Shown in pieces: positions 44,393-54,275 of a stretch of DNA of 64,000 nt. The stretch comes from CAVORD01 sp963698535 (lineage in GTDB: Bacteria; Bacteroidota; Bacteroidia; Bacteroidales; VadinHA17), in contig CAVORD010000002.1 of NCBI GenBank assembly GCA_963698535.1, positions 124,001-188,000 on the forward strand, given 5' to 3'. How positions within the stretch are numbered: position 1 is the stretch's first letter; every line of letters starts with the position of its first letter. The position numbers and the translations under genes are program-made. The notes beneath the pieces are model-generated. The model was not told where the DNA came from. It searched no databases and saw only the letters and a program-made list of their open reading frames with translations.

Positions 44393-45787
44393 CTATTTAT
44401 TCTTTATTATTTGTGCAGTTAGCTCACCTTCGGCAACCAGTTTACTTCCCACAAATGCCTGTCCGTACATCTGTACAATACCACGTCGCACAATATCTGT
44501 CATCTCCAGTTTCAATACGAGAGTATCGCCCGGCACCACCTTCTGCTTGAACTTTACCTTGTCGATCTTCAGGAAGTAAGTACTGTATTTTTCCGGTTCA
44601 TCTACAGTACTCAATACAAGCACTCCGCCACACTGGGCCATCGATTCCACGATAAGGACACCCGGCATTACCGGTTCTTCCGGGAAGTGTCCGGCAAAAA
44701 ACTGCTCATTGACACTTACATTCTTAATTCCAACAATAGATGTATCATCGAGATGAATTATCCTGTCGACCAGAAGGAACGGGTACCTGTGAGGCAGTCT
44801 GTTCTTTATCTCTTCAATGTTCATAACAGGTTCTACTGAAGGATCGTAAACAGGGATGTCGGCCTTCATCATCACCTTTTTCATCTCCTGTCGTATCATC
44901 ATTGCCAGCCGGGTATTTGCGTAATGGCCCGGTCGTGTCGCAACTACCTTACCTTTAATAGGTTGGCCTACCAAAGCGAGGTCGCCAACAATATCGAGAA
45001 GTTTATGTCTGGCAGGTTCGTTAGGATACCTTAGTTCGGTATTATTCAGGATTCCTGCTTTATGTGTATTAATCCCGGGTCTGTTAAAGAGATTGGCAAT
45101 ACGGTCAATCTCAGTCTGATCCACCTCCCGCTCGAGTATAACTATCGCATTGTCCAGATCGCCGCCCTTGATGAGCCCTGCCTTGAACAGAGGCTCAAGC
45201 TCATGAAAAAAGACGAATGTACGGCTTTTGGATATCTCCTTGTCGAATTTGTCAAGGTTATCCAGAATAGCATACTGGTTACCCAGTATCTTTGAGTTAT
45301 AATCAATAAGAACATTAATACTGAACTTATCGTCGGGATAAACTATAAGGTCAACACCATGCTCCTCATCGCTGAAAGCGATCTTTCTTTTGACCACATA
45401 ATAATTCCTCTCTTCGTTCTGCTCAACGATACCGGCCTCTTTGATTGCCTCTGCAAATTTCCAGGAGCTTCCTCCCATTATCGGGGCCTCCTGAGCATTA
45501 AATTCAATTAATGCATTATCAACACGCAGTCCGTGAAATGCTGCCAGCACATGCTCTATGGTAGATACGCTGGCTTCTCCCTGAACGAGAGTTGTTCCGC
45601 GTGAGGTATCAGTTACATTTTCGGCAAGAGCATCGATAATAGGTTTTCCGGGCAGATCAACCCTGCAAAATTTATATCCATGATTTGGCGGAGCCGGTTT
45701 AAATGTGACTTTTACATCGACTCCCGTATGAAGGCCTTTCCCTGTAAGGCTTACCTCTTTGGCAAGTGTTCTCTGCTTTTCGCTCAT
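44393..45787 (-). CDS. lpxC/fabZ: Bifunctional UDP-3-O-acyl-GlcNAc deacetylase / 3-hydroxyacyl-ACP dehydratase
   Basis: A 464-residue fusion typical of Bacteroidota. The N-terminal LpxC part (about 1-300) has the zinc ligands in TIEHVLAAFHG and RHKLLDIVGDLALVG and the start TLAKEVSLTGKGLHTGVDV. The C-terminal FabZ part (about 315-464) has IKNRLPHRYPFLLVDRI and the active-site block GHFPEEPVMPGVLIVESMAQ. LpxC performs the committed step of lipid A synthesis in the cytoplasm; FabZ dehydrates 3-hydroxyacyl-ACP, the same acyl donor pool. The fusion thus links the two branches. A 104-base gap separates it from lpxD. Confidence 0.96.
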   Translation of the reverse strand: MSEKQRTLAKEVSLTGKGLHTGVDVKVTFKPAPPNHGYKFCRVDLPGKPIIDALAENVTDTSRGTTLVQGEASVSTIEHVLAAFHGLRVDNALIEFNAQEAPIMGGSSWKFAEAIKEAGIVEQNEERNYYVVKRKIAFSDEEHGVDLIVYPDDKFSINVLIDYNSKILGNQYAILDNLDKFDKEISKSRTFVFFHELEPLFKAGLIKGGDLDNAIVILEREVDQTEIDRIANLFNRPGINTHKAGILNNTELRYPNEPARHKLLDIVGDLALVGQPIKGKVVATRPGHYANTRLAMMIRQEMKKVMMKADIPVYDPSVEPVMNIEEIKNRLPHRYPFLLVDRIIHLDDTSIVGIKNVSVNEQFFAGHFPEEPVMPGVLIVESMAQCGGVLVLSTVDEPEKYSTYFLKIDKVKFKQKVVPGDTLVLKLEMTDIVRRGIVQMYGQAFVGSKLVAEGELTAQIIKNK

Positions 45788-45891
45788 AAATGAGTTTTTT
45801 TGGTGCTACAAAAAAAGTAAATTTTTTCGAACAATCATTCATCACTCACTTTAACTGAGCATAAAACAATGGTTTGCCTTTTCGACCAACG

Positions 45892-46932
45892 TCAGGACTT
45901 CTCTTTTAAAAGTTTCAACTCCCTAGCAATCGCCTCCAGATTCTGCTTCATCTCGGGCAGTCTCCGGAAGACAATGTAAGACCTCTGAAACTGTCTGTAT
46001 TCCATTGCCGGAGATCCAAGAAGGACACTATTTTCCTCTTTAATATCGCCGGCAATACCTGCCTGGGCACCAATTTTTGTTCCGTTTGCAACGGAGATAT
46101 GCCCCATAATTCCTACCTGACCGGCAAACATGCAATTACTTCCGATCTTTGTGGATCCTGCAATTCCTGTCTGTCCGGCTATGACTGTATTTTCACCGAT
46201 CTCAACATTGTGTCCGATCTGGATGAGGTTATCGAGTTTAACCCCTTTCCTTATCACTGTTGATCCGATAGTGGCCCGATCGATAGCAGTATTGGCACCG
46301 ATCTCTACATTATCCTCAATGATCACATTACCAATCTGCGGTATCTTCAGGAATTCTGTTTCCGACTGAGGGGCAAAACCGAATCCGTCGGCACCTATTA
46401 CCGATCCGGCATGGATGGTAACATTCTTTCCGAGAATACATTCGTGATAAATTTTTACACCGGCAAAAAGTTTTGATCCTGCACCAATAGTTGTTCCATC
46501 GCCTACATAAACCTGTGGATAAAGGCTTACGCCATCGCCGATCTTAGCATTTTCACCAACATAGGTATAAGCGCCGATATAAACATCCTTGCCAATAGTG
46601 GCTGTAGCCTCAATTACAGATGTAGAGTGAATTCCCGATTTCTTAGGTTTCGACTGCTCGTAGAGATTGAGCAGAGCGGCAAAAGAGTGATAGGCATCGT
46701 CCACTCTGATAATAGTTGCAGAAACAGGAGCCGTAGCCACAAACTCCTTATTGACAAGAACTATTGACGATTTTGTGGTATATATATATTGTTCATACTT
46801 AGGATTTGCGAGAAAGGAGAGTGCACCCTGAAAACCTTTCTCTATCGGGGCAATTGTTGTAACCTTCACCTCAGAATCTCCCTCTATTTCGCCTTTAAGA
46901 AAGCCCGCAATCATTGTAGCATTGAATTCCAT
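45892..46932 (-). CDS. lpxD: UDP-3-O-(3-hydroxyacyl)glucosamine N-acyltransferase
   Basis: Third step of lipid A synthesis. The 346-residue protein has an N-terminal uridine-binding domain (SFLANPKYEQYIYTTKSSIV), a left-handed beta-helix of hexapeptide repeats (IGAYTYVGENAKIGDGVSLY) with the catalytic His in LDNLIQIGHNVEIGENTVIA, and a C-terminal helix (FRRLPEMKQNLEAIARELKL). Length and motifs are normal. It starts 15 bases after the HD hydrolase stop. Confidence 0.95.
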   Translation of the reverse strand: MEFNATMIAGFLKGEIEGDSEVKVTTIAPIEKGFQGALSFLANPKYEQYIYTTKSSIVLVNKEFVATAPVSATIIRVDDAYHSFAALLNLYEQSKPKKSGIHSTSVIEATATIGKDVYIGAYTYVGENAKIGDGVSLYPQVYVGDGTTIGAGSKLFAGVKIYHECILGKNVTIHAGSVIGADGFGFAPQSETEFLKIPQIGNVIIEDNVEIGANTAIDRATIGSTVIRKGVKLDNLIQIGHNVEIGENTVIAGQTGIAGSTKIGSNCMFAGQVGIMGHISVANGTKIGAQAGIAGDIKEENSVLLGSPAMEYRQFQRSYIVFRRLPEMKQNLEAIARELKLLKEKS

Positions 46933-46947
46933 CTTCCTGGTATTTAA

Positions 46948-48201
46948 TTATCTCCTTAATTCTTTGGGGTAACATAAGAAATATTTTGTGGTCCTCTCTG
47001 AGAGGGTATTATGATCGAGCATGTCGGATACCGAGATCACATCCCTCACTTCACCCGATTTGAGGAGTATCTTTACAGAAGGGGCATCGGGGGCATAAGC
47101 CAGATTAGAGACGCTTCCTGTAAAGACAAAATACTCCTCCATGCCTGCCATGCAGACATTCTGGTCCAGAGCCCTTCTCTTCAGGAGAGCTATCCGCTGA
47201 TCTGGAAAAGGCTCATTATTAAGCTCTACTGCAAAAAGATCCCTCCCTTTAAGTCGCTTACATAATTGTGAGAGTACATCATCGCCATGGTCTGACCACA
47301 CTTTTGCAGCAGAGAGTATATCATTATCATCGAGAGATGTGAAATATTCCGCAATGGTTTCTTTATCTATTGCACCCTGTCCTGAAATCTCCTTTTCTCC
47401 TATTTTGTTATCAAGGAAGAACTTAAGCGCTGGTGATGCGTGTAAACTTTCTCCCTGCAAAGCCAATTCCCTGGCTCTGCGAAAAATATTAACCACAAGT
47501 CTTTCTGCAGATATCACGGTTTTATGCATATATACCTGCCAGTACATCAATCTTCTGGCTATAAGGAACTTTTCAATTGAATATATCCCCTTCTCTTCAA
47601 CCACCAGGTGGTCATCGACAACATTAAGCATCCTTATTATCCTTGAAGAACCTACGGATCCTTCGATCACTCCAGTAAAGAAACTGTCCCTTCTCAGATA
47701 ATCGAGCCTGTCCATATCGATCTGGCTTGCAAGAAGTTCGTGCAGGAATTTCCTTTTGTATTTCCCTTTGAAGATTGTTATTGCCAGCGTTAGGCGACCA
47801 TTGAACTCCTTATTCAGAAGCTCCATCAGGAGCAATGAGACCTCTTCATGATCGACATTATCAAAAACCTCCTTCTCCAGTGCATGAGAGAAAGGGCCAT
47901 GTCCGATATCGTGCAACAGGACAGCCGCAAGAACAGCCTCTTCTTCCTCCTCCGAGATATCAACTCCCTTGCTTCTCAACGTTTCAACCGCCATGGATGT
48001 AAGATAGAGCGCCCCCAGACTGTGCTGGAACCGGCAATGATTAGCTCCGGGATAAACTAGTCCTGAGAGCCCCAGCTGCTTAATATGCCTGAGCCTTTGT
48101 ATCCATGGGTGCTCAATAAGCTCAAAGACAAATCCTCCCGGAAGGTTTATGAATCCATAAACAGGGTCATTAAGTATCTTCTTTTTCAAAGGTGCCTGCA
48201 C
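46948..48201 (-). CDS. HD-domain phosphohydrolase
   Basis: A 417-residue HD-superfamily enzyme related to dNTP triphosphohydrolases. It has WIQRLRHIKQLGLSGLVYPG, the metal motif pair H...HD in CRFQHSLGALYLTSMAVE and AAVLLHDIGHGPFSHALE, and the later HELLASQIDMDRLDYLRRDS. This last pattern is shared with dGTPase/SAMHD1-like proteins. The substrate is not known for this subgroup. The start is GTG 48201; no in-frame ATG lies nearby. It is first in the operon with lpxD, lpxC/fabZ and lpxA. Confidence 0.88.
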   Translation of the reverse strand: MQAPLKKKILNDPVYGFINLPGGFVFELIEHPWIQRLRHIKQLGLSGLVYPGANHCRFQHSLGALYLTSMAVETLRSKGVDISEEEEEAVLAAVLLHDIGHGPFSHALEKEVFDNVDHEEVSLLLMELLNKEFNGRLTLAITIFKGKYKRKFLHELLASQIDMDRLDYLRRDSFFTGVIEGSVGSSRIIRMLNVVDDHLVVEEKGIYSIEKFLIARRLMYWQVYMHKTVISAERLVVNIFRRARELALQGESLHASPALKFFLDNKIGEKEISGQGAIDKETIAEYFTSLDDNDILSAAKVWSDHGDDVLSQLCKRLKGRDLFAVELNNEPFPDQRIALLKRRALDQNVCMAGMEEYFVFTGSVSNLAYAPDAPSVKILLKSGEVRDVISVSDMLDHNTLSERTTKYFLCYPKELRR

Positions 48202-48220
48202 TTATCTCTTTTTTGCCCTA

Positions 48221-48228
48221 CAAAAATA
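48221..48228 (-). promoter_or_regulatory. Candidate -7 box for the HD-lpxD-lpxC/fabZ-lpxA operon
   Basis: TATTTTTG on the minus strand matches TAnnTTTG, 20 bases before the GTG start. The -33 element is not clear. The remaining 180 bases up to the ABC gene hold only a 16-codon frame (48245-48295) that I do not regard as a gene. Confidence 0.4.
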
Positions 48229-48407
48229 GAAAATTTGCTAACACCATGACTAAAAGAATAGTAATAGAGATGAAAACAAGAAAACAGGATTATTAATGGT
48301 GAATATGTTCTATAACACATACCTTAGAGGGAGCAAAATGAAATAAGCGGCGTCGTTTAACAGTCAAATGCTTGTAATCGGAAAAACATATTACTCCATC
48401 CTATCTT

Positions 48408-49301
48408 ATGAAGATTGAAATAAGCAACCTCGATCAGGTATATCCAAACGGAAACCATGCCCTGAAGGATATAAGTCTCGATATTGACCCCGGAATGTTT
48501 GGTCTGCTTGGCCCAAACGGGGCCGGAAAGTCTACCCTTATGAAGATACTTGTTACCCTGATGAATCCCTCCTCCGGGATTATTAAGGTTAACGGCATGG
48601 ATATTACAAAGCACAGACGTGAAATTAGAACATTACTGGGGTATCTTCCGCAGGACTTTCGCTTTTTCTCATCGCTGAAGACCTGGGAATTCCTGGATTA
48701 TGCGGGTTCTCTGGCAGGCATAAGATCAAGGAAAGAAAGGATGGAAACAGTAGACAAGCTCCTCGATCAGGTGGGATTACTCGAAGCCCGTGACCGCAGG
48801 GCCAATAAGCTATCGGGAGGTATGAAGCGAAGACTTGGGATCGCTCAGGCGCTTATCGGCAATCCGAAGATCATTGTTGTCGATGAGCCAACAACCGGAC
48901 TCGACCCCGATGAAAGGATACGGTTCCGTAATATTTTGTCTGACCTAAGCCGTGAAGATGTTATAATAATCCTGTCAACACATATTGTAGGAGATATCTC
49001 ATCCACATGCCAGAGTATGGCTCTGTTGAACAACGGATCGCTTGTATATAGCGGCAAGCCGGAAGATCTGAGAAAAGAAGCCGTTGGTCATGTTTTTACT
49101 CTTAATGTTACACCAACAGAATATCAGAAGATAAAGGAAGAGTATCACATTATTTCCACAATACCCACAGAGCTGGGCTGGGATGTTCAGGTGGTTTCGG
49201 ATCACAAGCCACCCTTCAACGGAACTCTGACCGAGGCCAATCTGGAACACGCTTATGTATATTTCATGGAGCATAAGGTAAATGCAATAATTAATGGTTA
49301 A
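48408..49301 (+). CDS. ABC transporter ATP-binding protein
   Basis: A 297-residue ATPase. The first strand IEISNLDQVYPNGNHALKDI carries the A-loop Tyr; then Walker A GPNGAGKST, Q-loop GYLPQDF, signature KLSGGMKRR, Walker B IIVVDEPTTGLDPDERIRF and switch His LSTHIVGDISSTCQ. The tail of about 85 residues is typical of ABC-2 exporters. It is closely related to the ATPase part encoded at 61890-63215, sharing GMFGLLGPNGAGK, ERIRFRN and STHI-x-x-DISS-x-CQ. Its stop overlaps the start of the next gene, a membrane permease, so the two form a unit and head the export cluster. Confidence 0.94.
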   Translation: MKIEISNLDQVYPNGNHALKDISLDIDPGMFGLLGPNGAGKSTLMKILVTLMNPSSGIIKVNGMDITKHRREIRTLLGYLPQDFRFFSSLKTWEFLDYAGSLAGIRSRKERMETVDKLLDQVGLLEARDRRANKLSGGMKRRLGIAQALIGNPKIIVVDEPTTGLDPDERIRFRNILSDLSREDVIIILSTHIVGDISSTCQSMALLNNGSLVYSGKPEDLRKEAVGHVFTLNVTPTEYQKIKEEYHIISTIPTELGWDVQVVSDHKPPFNGTLTEANLEHAYVYFMEHKVNAIING

Positions 49302-52300
49302 CCTATCTGGAGAAATGAATTTCATTCACAACGTTAAAACAGTTGCCCATTACGAGGCAAAGACTCTGGGAAGAAGCTGGTTCTTCAGGCTTTTCGCCCT
49401 TGGAGCTCTTTTTATGTTTACCATGATGAACATTGGTCTGTTCTCTCCTGTTGGAGGCGAAGACTGGGCAGCTATGGCTATTGCATCGGCCCTGCCCCAT
49501 ATTAATCTCTATATGCTGAATATAGGGCAGTCGATCGTGGTAATTTTTCTTGCTGCCGACTTCCTGAAAAAAGACAAAAAGCTGGATACCAATGAGGTAC
49601 TCTATACAAGGTCGATTTCGAACCTGGAGTATGTTATTGGTAAAATGTGGGGAATATTAAGACTCTTTCTTGGATTGAATATAGTTGTGCTTATGATAGG
49701 CCTTCTTATCAACCTTACTGCCCGTAATATGCAGGTGGACCTTATGTCATATATCTCACACCTTCTGCTTATAAGTGTGCCAACTCTTATTTTCAGCTTG
49801 GGCCTTGCATTCCTGATGATGTCAATTATAAGGAATCAGGCTGTAACCTTTCTCCTCCTTCTTGGATATGCGGCGCTCAATATGTTCTACCTTAATCAAA
49901 AAGCAGGCTACATATTTGACTATATGGCATTTGGATTGCCTATGTTCAAGTCTTCCATAACCGGTTATGGTTATTTTTCAGCCATTCTCTTTCAGAGGCT
50001 GACCTACCTTTTTGCCGGGTTGGCGATGGTTTCAATTACTACTCTCATTTTCAAAAGGTTGCCACAATCAAAACTGCATCATAAAATAACTTTCTTCGCT
50101 TTAATCCTGTTCCTGGCCGGCACTGCTTTTTCAGCTTTCAAAACTTATGGCAGCTACACAACTGTCTTGAAGGAAAAGGAGAGGGTAATCGAGTCAAACA
50201 GCAAATATGAAGATGAGCTCTTCCTTACTGTAGGGTCATACGATATCGATCTGAAACATAACAACAACAGCATCTCAGCCTCTGCAATTATTGAAGGGGT
50301 CAATAATAACAGCCAAAGTATTTCCCGGCTCATTTTTTCATTGAATCCGGGATTGGCGGTGAAATCTGTAAAATTAAATGGTTCAGAGGTCGCCTTTGAG
50401 CGTGACTATAACATACTTATAGTTAATACCCTCAATCCACTCGGCCCAGGGGAAAAAGTTAATCTTGAAATAGGCTACAGCGGCACTATTATTGAGTCGT
50501 ATTGCTTCCCGGTGGATCATGGTGATCCTAAGCTGAGCCCGTACCGCATAGCAATGGTAAATATACCCAAGAGGCAGGTTTTCCTCACGCAGGATTACGT
50601 CCTCCTGCCACCTGAGGCTCACTGGTATCCGGTACCCGGTCTCAATGTTTTCCCGACCAACCCGGCCAAGATGAAAGCTGACTTTTCTGTCTTTGATCTT
50701 AAGGTAGAAACATCACCGGCACTTATTGCCGTTGGGGCAGGCACTACAAAGGGAGTCGACGGAAAGTATGATCTGTCTTCTGACTCACCAATACCGGGGA
50801 TGTCTCTTGTTATAGGCAAATACATAAACTCAAGTATTATTGCCGACAGTATTATATACAATGTATGGTTATATCCTGGACACGACTACTTCAGTGATGA
50901 TTTCAGTGAGATTTCCGATACCCTTACACATATCATTGGTGGTATCATGACAGATCTCGAGAATACCCTTACATCGAGGTACCCTTACAAAACCCTTAAC
51001 CTTGTAGAGGTCCCCGTTCAGTTCTACTCATGGCCTGTAATGAACAGCCAGAAAAGGGCTGAGGTACAGCCCGGGATGCTGCTTATGCCGGAGAGGCTTG
51101 CCACAATAAATCAGGCCGGTTTTGCGCGTGAGATAAAAAGACAGAAGAAGAGGATGGAGAGCAATAGCCAGGTAATAACCGACCGCGAGCTGCAAATAAG
51201 GATTCTAACCAATTTCTTCAGAAATACATTTGTTTCCGGCAGTAATGTCAGATTTTCAGCCGGTAATATTATCAATGAACCTTCAAGGTATCTCCTTGGA
51301 CCAAGTTTTTACCTCTTCCGCAATAATTTCTACTCGAATGAATATCCTGTAATCAATGCAGTTTTTGAAACCCATCTCCAGAAGATAGCTGCGCCCCAAA
51401 GGGGTTTCCAGGCTATGATGGGAGGGTTGTCAGAATCAGACAAAGCCAATATTGTACTAAAGGATATCAGCTTTGAAAAATTACTTGCCAAAAATCCGGG
51501 GACAGATACATTACGGGCTGTACTTACAGTGAAGGGCGATTATCTGTTCAACCTTATGCGTTCCAAAGCAGATATTGAGCCTTTTAACAAATGGCTGTCA
51601 GCATATATGGAATCAAACAAATTCAAAAGGGTCAGTTTCGAGGAATTTGATACAGCTATTGAACAAAGGTTTGGTTTCAGCGTAACGCCTTTCCTTGACG
51701 ACTGGTTCAGAGGTGAAGCCCAGCCAGGATTCCTCTTTACCGGGTTGCGCCTTGATGAGATCATTGTGGGTGACAGATCACGATACAGGATCACATTTGA
51801 TGCTTCTAATCCTGAGCCTGTTGATGGTCTGTTCAATATAGCATTCAGAACCGGAGGACCAGGTATGGGTGGTCGCGGTGGCGGATCAGTTACAATGAGC
51901 TTTGGCCCCGGAGGAGGCGGATCAGGACAGGTGTCGGTACAGGGCAGGGGAATGGATATCCCGGATATAGACAGGATAATTCATCTTGGCCCCGGAGAGG
52001 CAAAGAGAATAAGCATTATCCTCGATGCCCAGCCCAGGGCAATGATCATCAACACGCTCTTCTCAAAGAACCTGCCCGGTGAACTTACATTACCCTTGAC
52101 AACACCTAACAAGGCAGGCAGGGAGATAACACCGGTTCCGGATGAGATCACTCTGGCTTCAATACCTCCATTCACAGAATCGTATGAGATTGTGACCGAC
52201 AATGAGGATGCCGGATTCCGAAGTAATGCAACTACTTCGCAAAGTCCTCTGAAGGAGTTCTTTGGAATAAAAAACAAAAGGACCGACACATACGAACAGA

Positions 52301-52764
52301 TAAGGCTCACATATGCACCGGAGCACTGGCAGCCTATAGTCCAGTCGACATTTTACGGCAAGTATGCCAGATCGGCAATATATACCCGGGGCGGCACAGG
52401 CGACAGAACAGTGGAATGGTTTTCTGTCCTGCCGGAAGCCGGGTACTACGAAGTATCAACTTACATAGGTAAGTCGGCCAACAGGATGACCGTAAGAACG
52501 GGTGGTCCCGGAGGTGGAGGCCCTGGCGGAGCCAACCCCGGAGGTGGCGGCCAGGAATCGGAGAGTTTCAAAGACTTCCATTACATAATTCAACATGACG
52601 ACGGGACCGATGAGGTAACCCTTGAATATGAAACGGCCACGGATGGATGGAACAATCTTGGAACATTCTACCTCTCGGCCGATACAGCCAAGGTATTTCT
52701 AACCAATAAAACCACCGGCAGGATGGTAGTTGGCGATGCAATAAAGTGGATTAAACAAAAATAA
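49294..52764 (+). CDS. ABC-2 permease fused to an inactive M1-peptidase-like domain and a golvesin-like domain
   Basis: An 1156-residue protein. Residues about 1-290 hold roughly seven TM segments (FFRLFALGALFMFTMMNIGL, NIVVLMIGLLINLTA, VTFLLLLGYAALNMF). A large extracytoplasmic part follows with M1-aminopeptidase features (LVEVPVQFYSWPVMNSQKRA, VKGDYLFNLMRSKADIEPFN, EQRFGFSVTPFLDDWFRGEA). No HEXXH zinc motif is present, so it is probably not a protease. A Gly-rich block (about 855-885) and a second one (about 1070-1090) frame the end, and the last 130 residues resemble the golvesin/Xly domain (AGYYEVSTYIGKSANRMTV, DGWNNLGTFYLSADTAKVFL). The start is ATG 49294, overlapping the ATPase stop, or ATG 49315 with GGAG just upstream. 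Confidence 0.85.
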   Translation: MVNLSGEMNFIHNVKTVAHYEAKTLGRSWFFRLFALGALFMFTMMNIGLFSPVGGEDWAAMAIASALPHINLYMLNIGQSIVVIFLAADFLKKDKKLDTNEVLYTRSISNLEYVIGKMWGILRLFLGLNIVVLMIGLLINLTARNMQVDLMSYISHLLLISVPTLIFSLGLAFLMMSIIRNQAVTFLLLLGYAALNMFYLNQKAGYIFDYMAFGLPMFKSSITGYGYFSAILFQRLTYLFAGLAMVSITTLIFKRLPQSKLHHKITFFALILFLAGTAFSAFKTYGSYTTVLKEKERVIESNSKYEDELFLTVGSYDIDLKHNNNSISASAIIEGVNNNSQSISRLIFSLNPGLAVKSVKLNGSEVAFERDYNILIVNTLNPLGPGEKVNLEIGYSGTIIESYCFPVDHGDPKLSPYRIAMVNIPKRQVFLTQDYVLLPPEAHWYPVPGLNVFPTNPAKMKADFSVFDLKVETSPALIAVGAGTTKGVDGKYDLSSDSPIPGMSLVIGKYINSSIIADSIIYNVWLYPGHDYFSDDFSEISDTLTHIIGGIMTDLENTLTSRYPYKTLNLVEVPVQFYSWPVMNSQKRAEVQPGMLLMPERLATINQAGFAREIKRQKKRMESNSQVITDRELQIRILTNFFRNTFVSGSNVRFSAGNIINEPSRYLLGPSFYLFRNNFYSNEYPVINAVFETHLQKIAAPQRGFQAMMGGLSESDKANIVLKDISFEKLLAKNPGTDTLRAVLTVKGDYLFNLMRSKADIEPFNKWLSAYMESNKFKRVSFEEFDTAIEQRFGFSVTPFLDDWFRGEAQPGFLFTGLRLDEIIVGDRSRYRITFDASNPEPVDGLFNIAFRTGGPGMGGRGGGSVTMSFGPGGGGSGQVSVQGRGMDIPDIDRIIHLGPGEAKRISIILDAQPRAMIINTLFSKNLPGELTLPLTTPNKAGREITPVPDEITLASIPPFTESYEIVTDNEDAGFRSNATTSQSPLKEFFGIKNKRTDTYEQIRLTYAPEHWQPIVQSTFYGKYARSAIYTRGGTGDRTVEWFSVLPEAGYYEVSTYIGKSANRMTVRTGGPGGGGPGGANPGGGGQESESFKDFHYIIQHDDGTDEVTLEYETATDGWNNLGTFYLSADTAKVFLTNKTTGRMVVGDAIKWIKQK

Positions 52765-52777
52765 ATAAGTAACTGAG

Positions 52778-54250
52778 ATGTTTAAAATGAATCGTAAACG
52801 ATTGTTTGCATTGGTGGCAGGAGTGCTTGTGGTATCTGCCGTATGGGGACAGAAAGGACTTACCCTCAGCGATGCGATGGCTGTTGCCGAAAATAGCAGC
52901 CCTACCATTAAGCGATCGGTCCTGGGTCTTGTGAGAAGCCAGGAAAACCTCAATGCACAAAATGCCGCACTGAAATCCAATTTTTCTCTTAGCCTTAATC
53001 CATTTACTTACTCAAATAACAGAAGCTTCAATGATCTGATATCTGATTGGAATACGATTGAGACGAAGGAGAGCAGTGGTACCTTTTCCATAACACAGCC
53101 TATCGTTGCTACTGATGCAAAGGTCTTTGTCAATAACCGACTCTCATATAAGGATTCTTACAGCGAGTTCAGCAATACAACGAAAACAGGTTTCAGTAAT
53201 AACCTTTCTATTGGCATCGACCAACCGATATTTACATATAACAGGACCAAGATGCAGATCAGGGAACTTGAGCTGGCACTGGAAAACTCACAGCTAAACT
53301 ACGCCATTCAACGGTTGAGTCTGGAGAGACAGGTTGCTCAGGCCTTTTACCTGGTTTACCAGCAACAGCAGAGCGCCGACATTGCATTGCAGGCTTTCGA
53401 GAACATGAAACTGAGTTACGATATAAGTCAGAGGAAGGTTGCAGCAGGCGTATCCGCTAGAGAGGAACTCTTTCAGGCTGAACTAAACCTTGCTACAACA
53501 AAAAGCGACTACGAGAATAAGCTAGTTGCCCTCGAAAATGCCAAAGATGACTTCAAGCTACTTGTAGGTTTAAGCCTCTATGAGGATATCATCGTTATCC
53601 CTGACATATCCGTAGATACGATATCAATTGATATTGCTTTTGCAATCGACCAGGGCCTGGCTAACAGGATGGAACTAAGGCAGAGGGAGATCAATATTGA
53701 GACATCTTTATTCGATATTATTCAGACCAAGTCACTTAATGAGTTCAAGGGCTCTGTGGGACTCTCACTGGGGCTTTTTGGCGACAATGACAATCTTTCT
53801 AATGTATATGATAATCCAACAAATAACCAACAGGTCTCTCTCTCACTTTCAATACCACTTTATGACTGGGGAGAGAAGAAGAGCAGAATAAAAGCTGCTG
53901 AAGCATCACTGGAAACACAACAGATTACGCTGGAGGAGGAAACAAATAATATCATCCTCGGTATTAGAAAGGTATACCGTAATCTGAATAACCTTAAGAA
54001 TCAGATCGAGATAGCAAGGCAATCAGAGATCAACGCCAACCTTACTTATGAATTAAATCTCGAGAAATACAAGAACGGTGACCTTACCGGCATGGACCTT
54101 AATATCTATCAGAATCAGCTCTCGGAGAAAAAGTTATCTTTCACCAATTCGCTTATCTCCTACAAGCTGGAACTTCTTAATCTGAAGATTCAGACCTTAT
54201 TTGATTTTGAAAAGAAAACACCGGTTTCACCGGTTATGAGCATTGAATAA
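52778..54250 (+). CDS. TolC-family outer-membrane channel
   Basis: A 490-residue outer-membrane efflux protein: signal peptide about 4-24 (LFALVAGVLVVSAVWGQ), then the two TolC repeats (LTLSDAMAVAENSSPTIKRS and the long helices RVAQAFYLVYQQQQSADIAL-like and NIILGIRKVYRNLNNLKNQI). There is no lipobox. ATG 52787 (MNRKRLF) is an alternative start. It lies 13 bases after the permease gene and 25 before the adaptor, and is the exit duct for the RND pumps and perhaps also for the ABC units. Confidence 0.9.
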   Translation: MFKMNRKRLFALVAGVLVVSAVWGQKGLTLSDAMAVAENSSPTIKRSVLGLVRSQENLNAQNAALKSNFSLSLNPFTYSNNRSFNDLISDWNTIETKESSGTFSITQPIVATDAKVFVNNRLSYKDSYSEFSNTTKTGFSNNLSIGIDQPIFTYNRTKMQIRELELALENSQLNYAIQRLSLERQVAQAFYLVYQQQQSADIALQAFENMKLSYDISQRKVAAGVSAREELFQAELNLATTKSDYENKLVALENAKDDFKLLVGLSLYEDIIVIPDISVDTISIDIAFAIDQGLANRMELRQREINIETSLFDIIQTKSLNEFKGSVGLSLGLFGDNDNLSNVYDNPTNNQQVSLSLSIPLYDWGEKKSRIKAAEASLETQQITLEEETNNIILGIRKVYRNLNNLKNQIEIARQSEINANLTYELNLEKYKNGDLTGMDLNIYQNQLSEKKLSFTNSLISYKLELLNLKIQTLFDFEKKTPVSPVMSIE

Positions 54251-54275
54251 AACAGAAAAATAAAAATATAATATT

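Noticed and set aside
48245..48295. 16-codon frame MTKRIVIEMKTRKQDY before the ABC gene
   Set aside because: Too short, no ribosome-binding signal, and AT-rich intergenic sequence produces such frames by chance.
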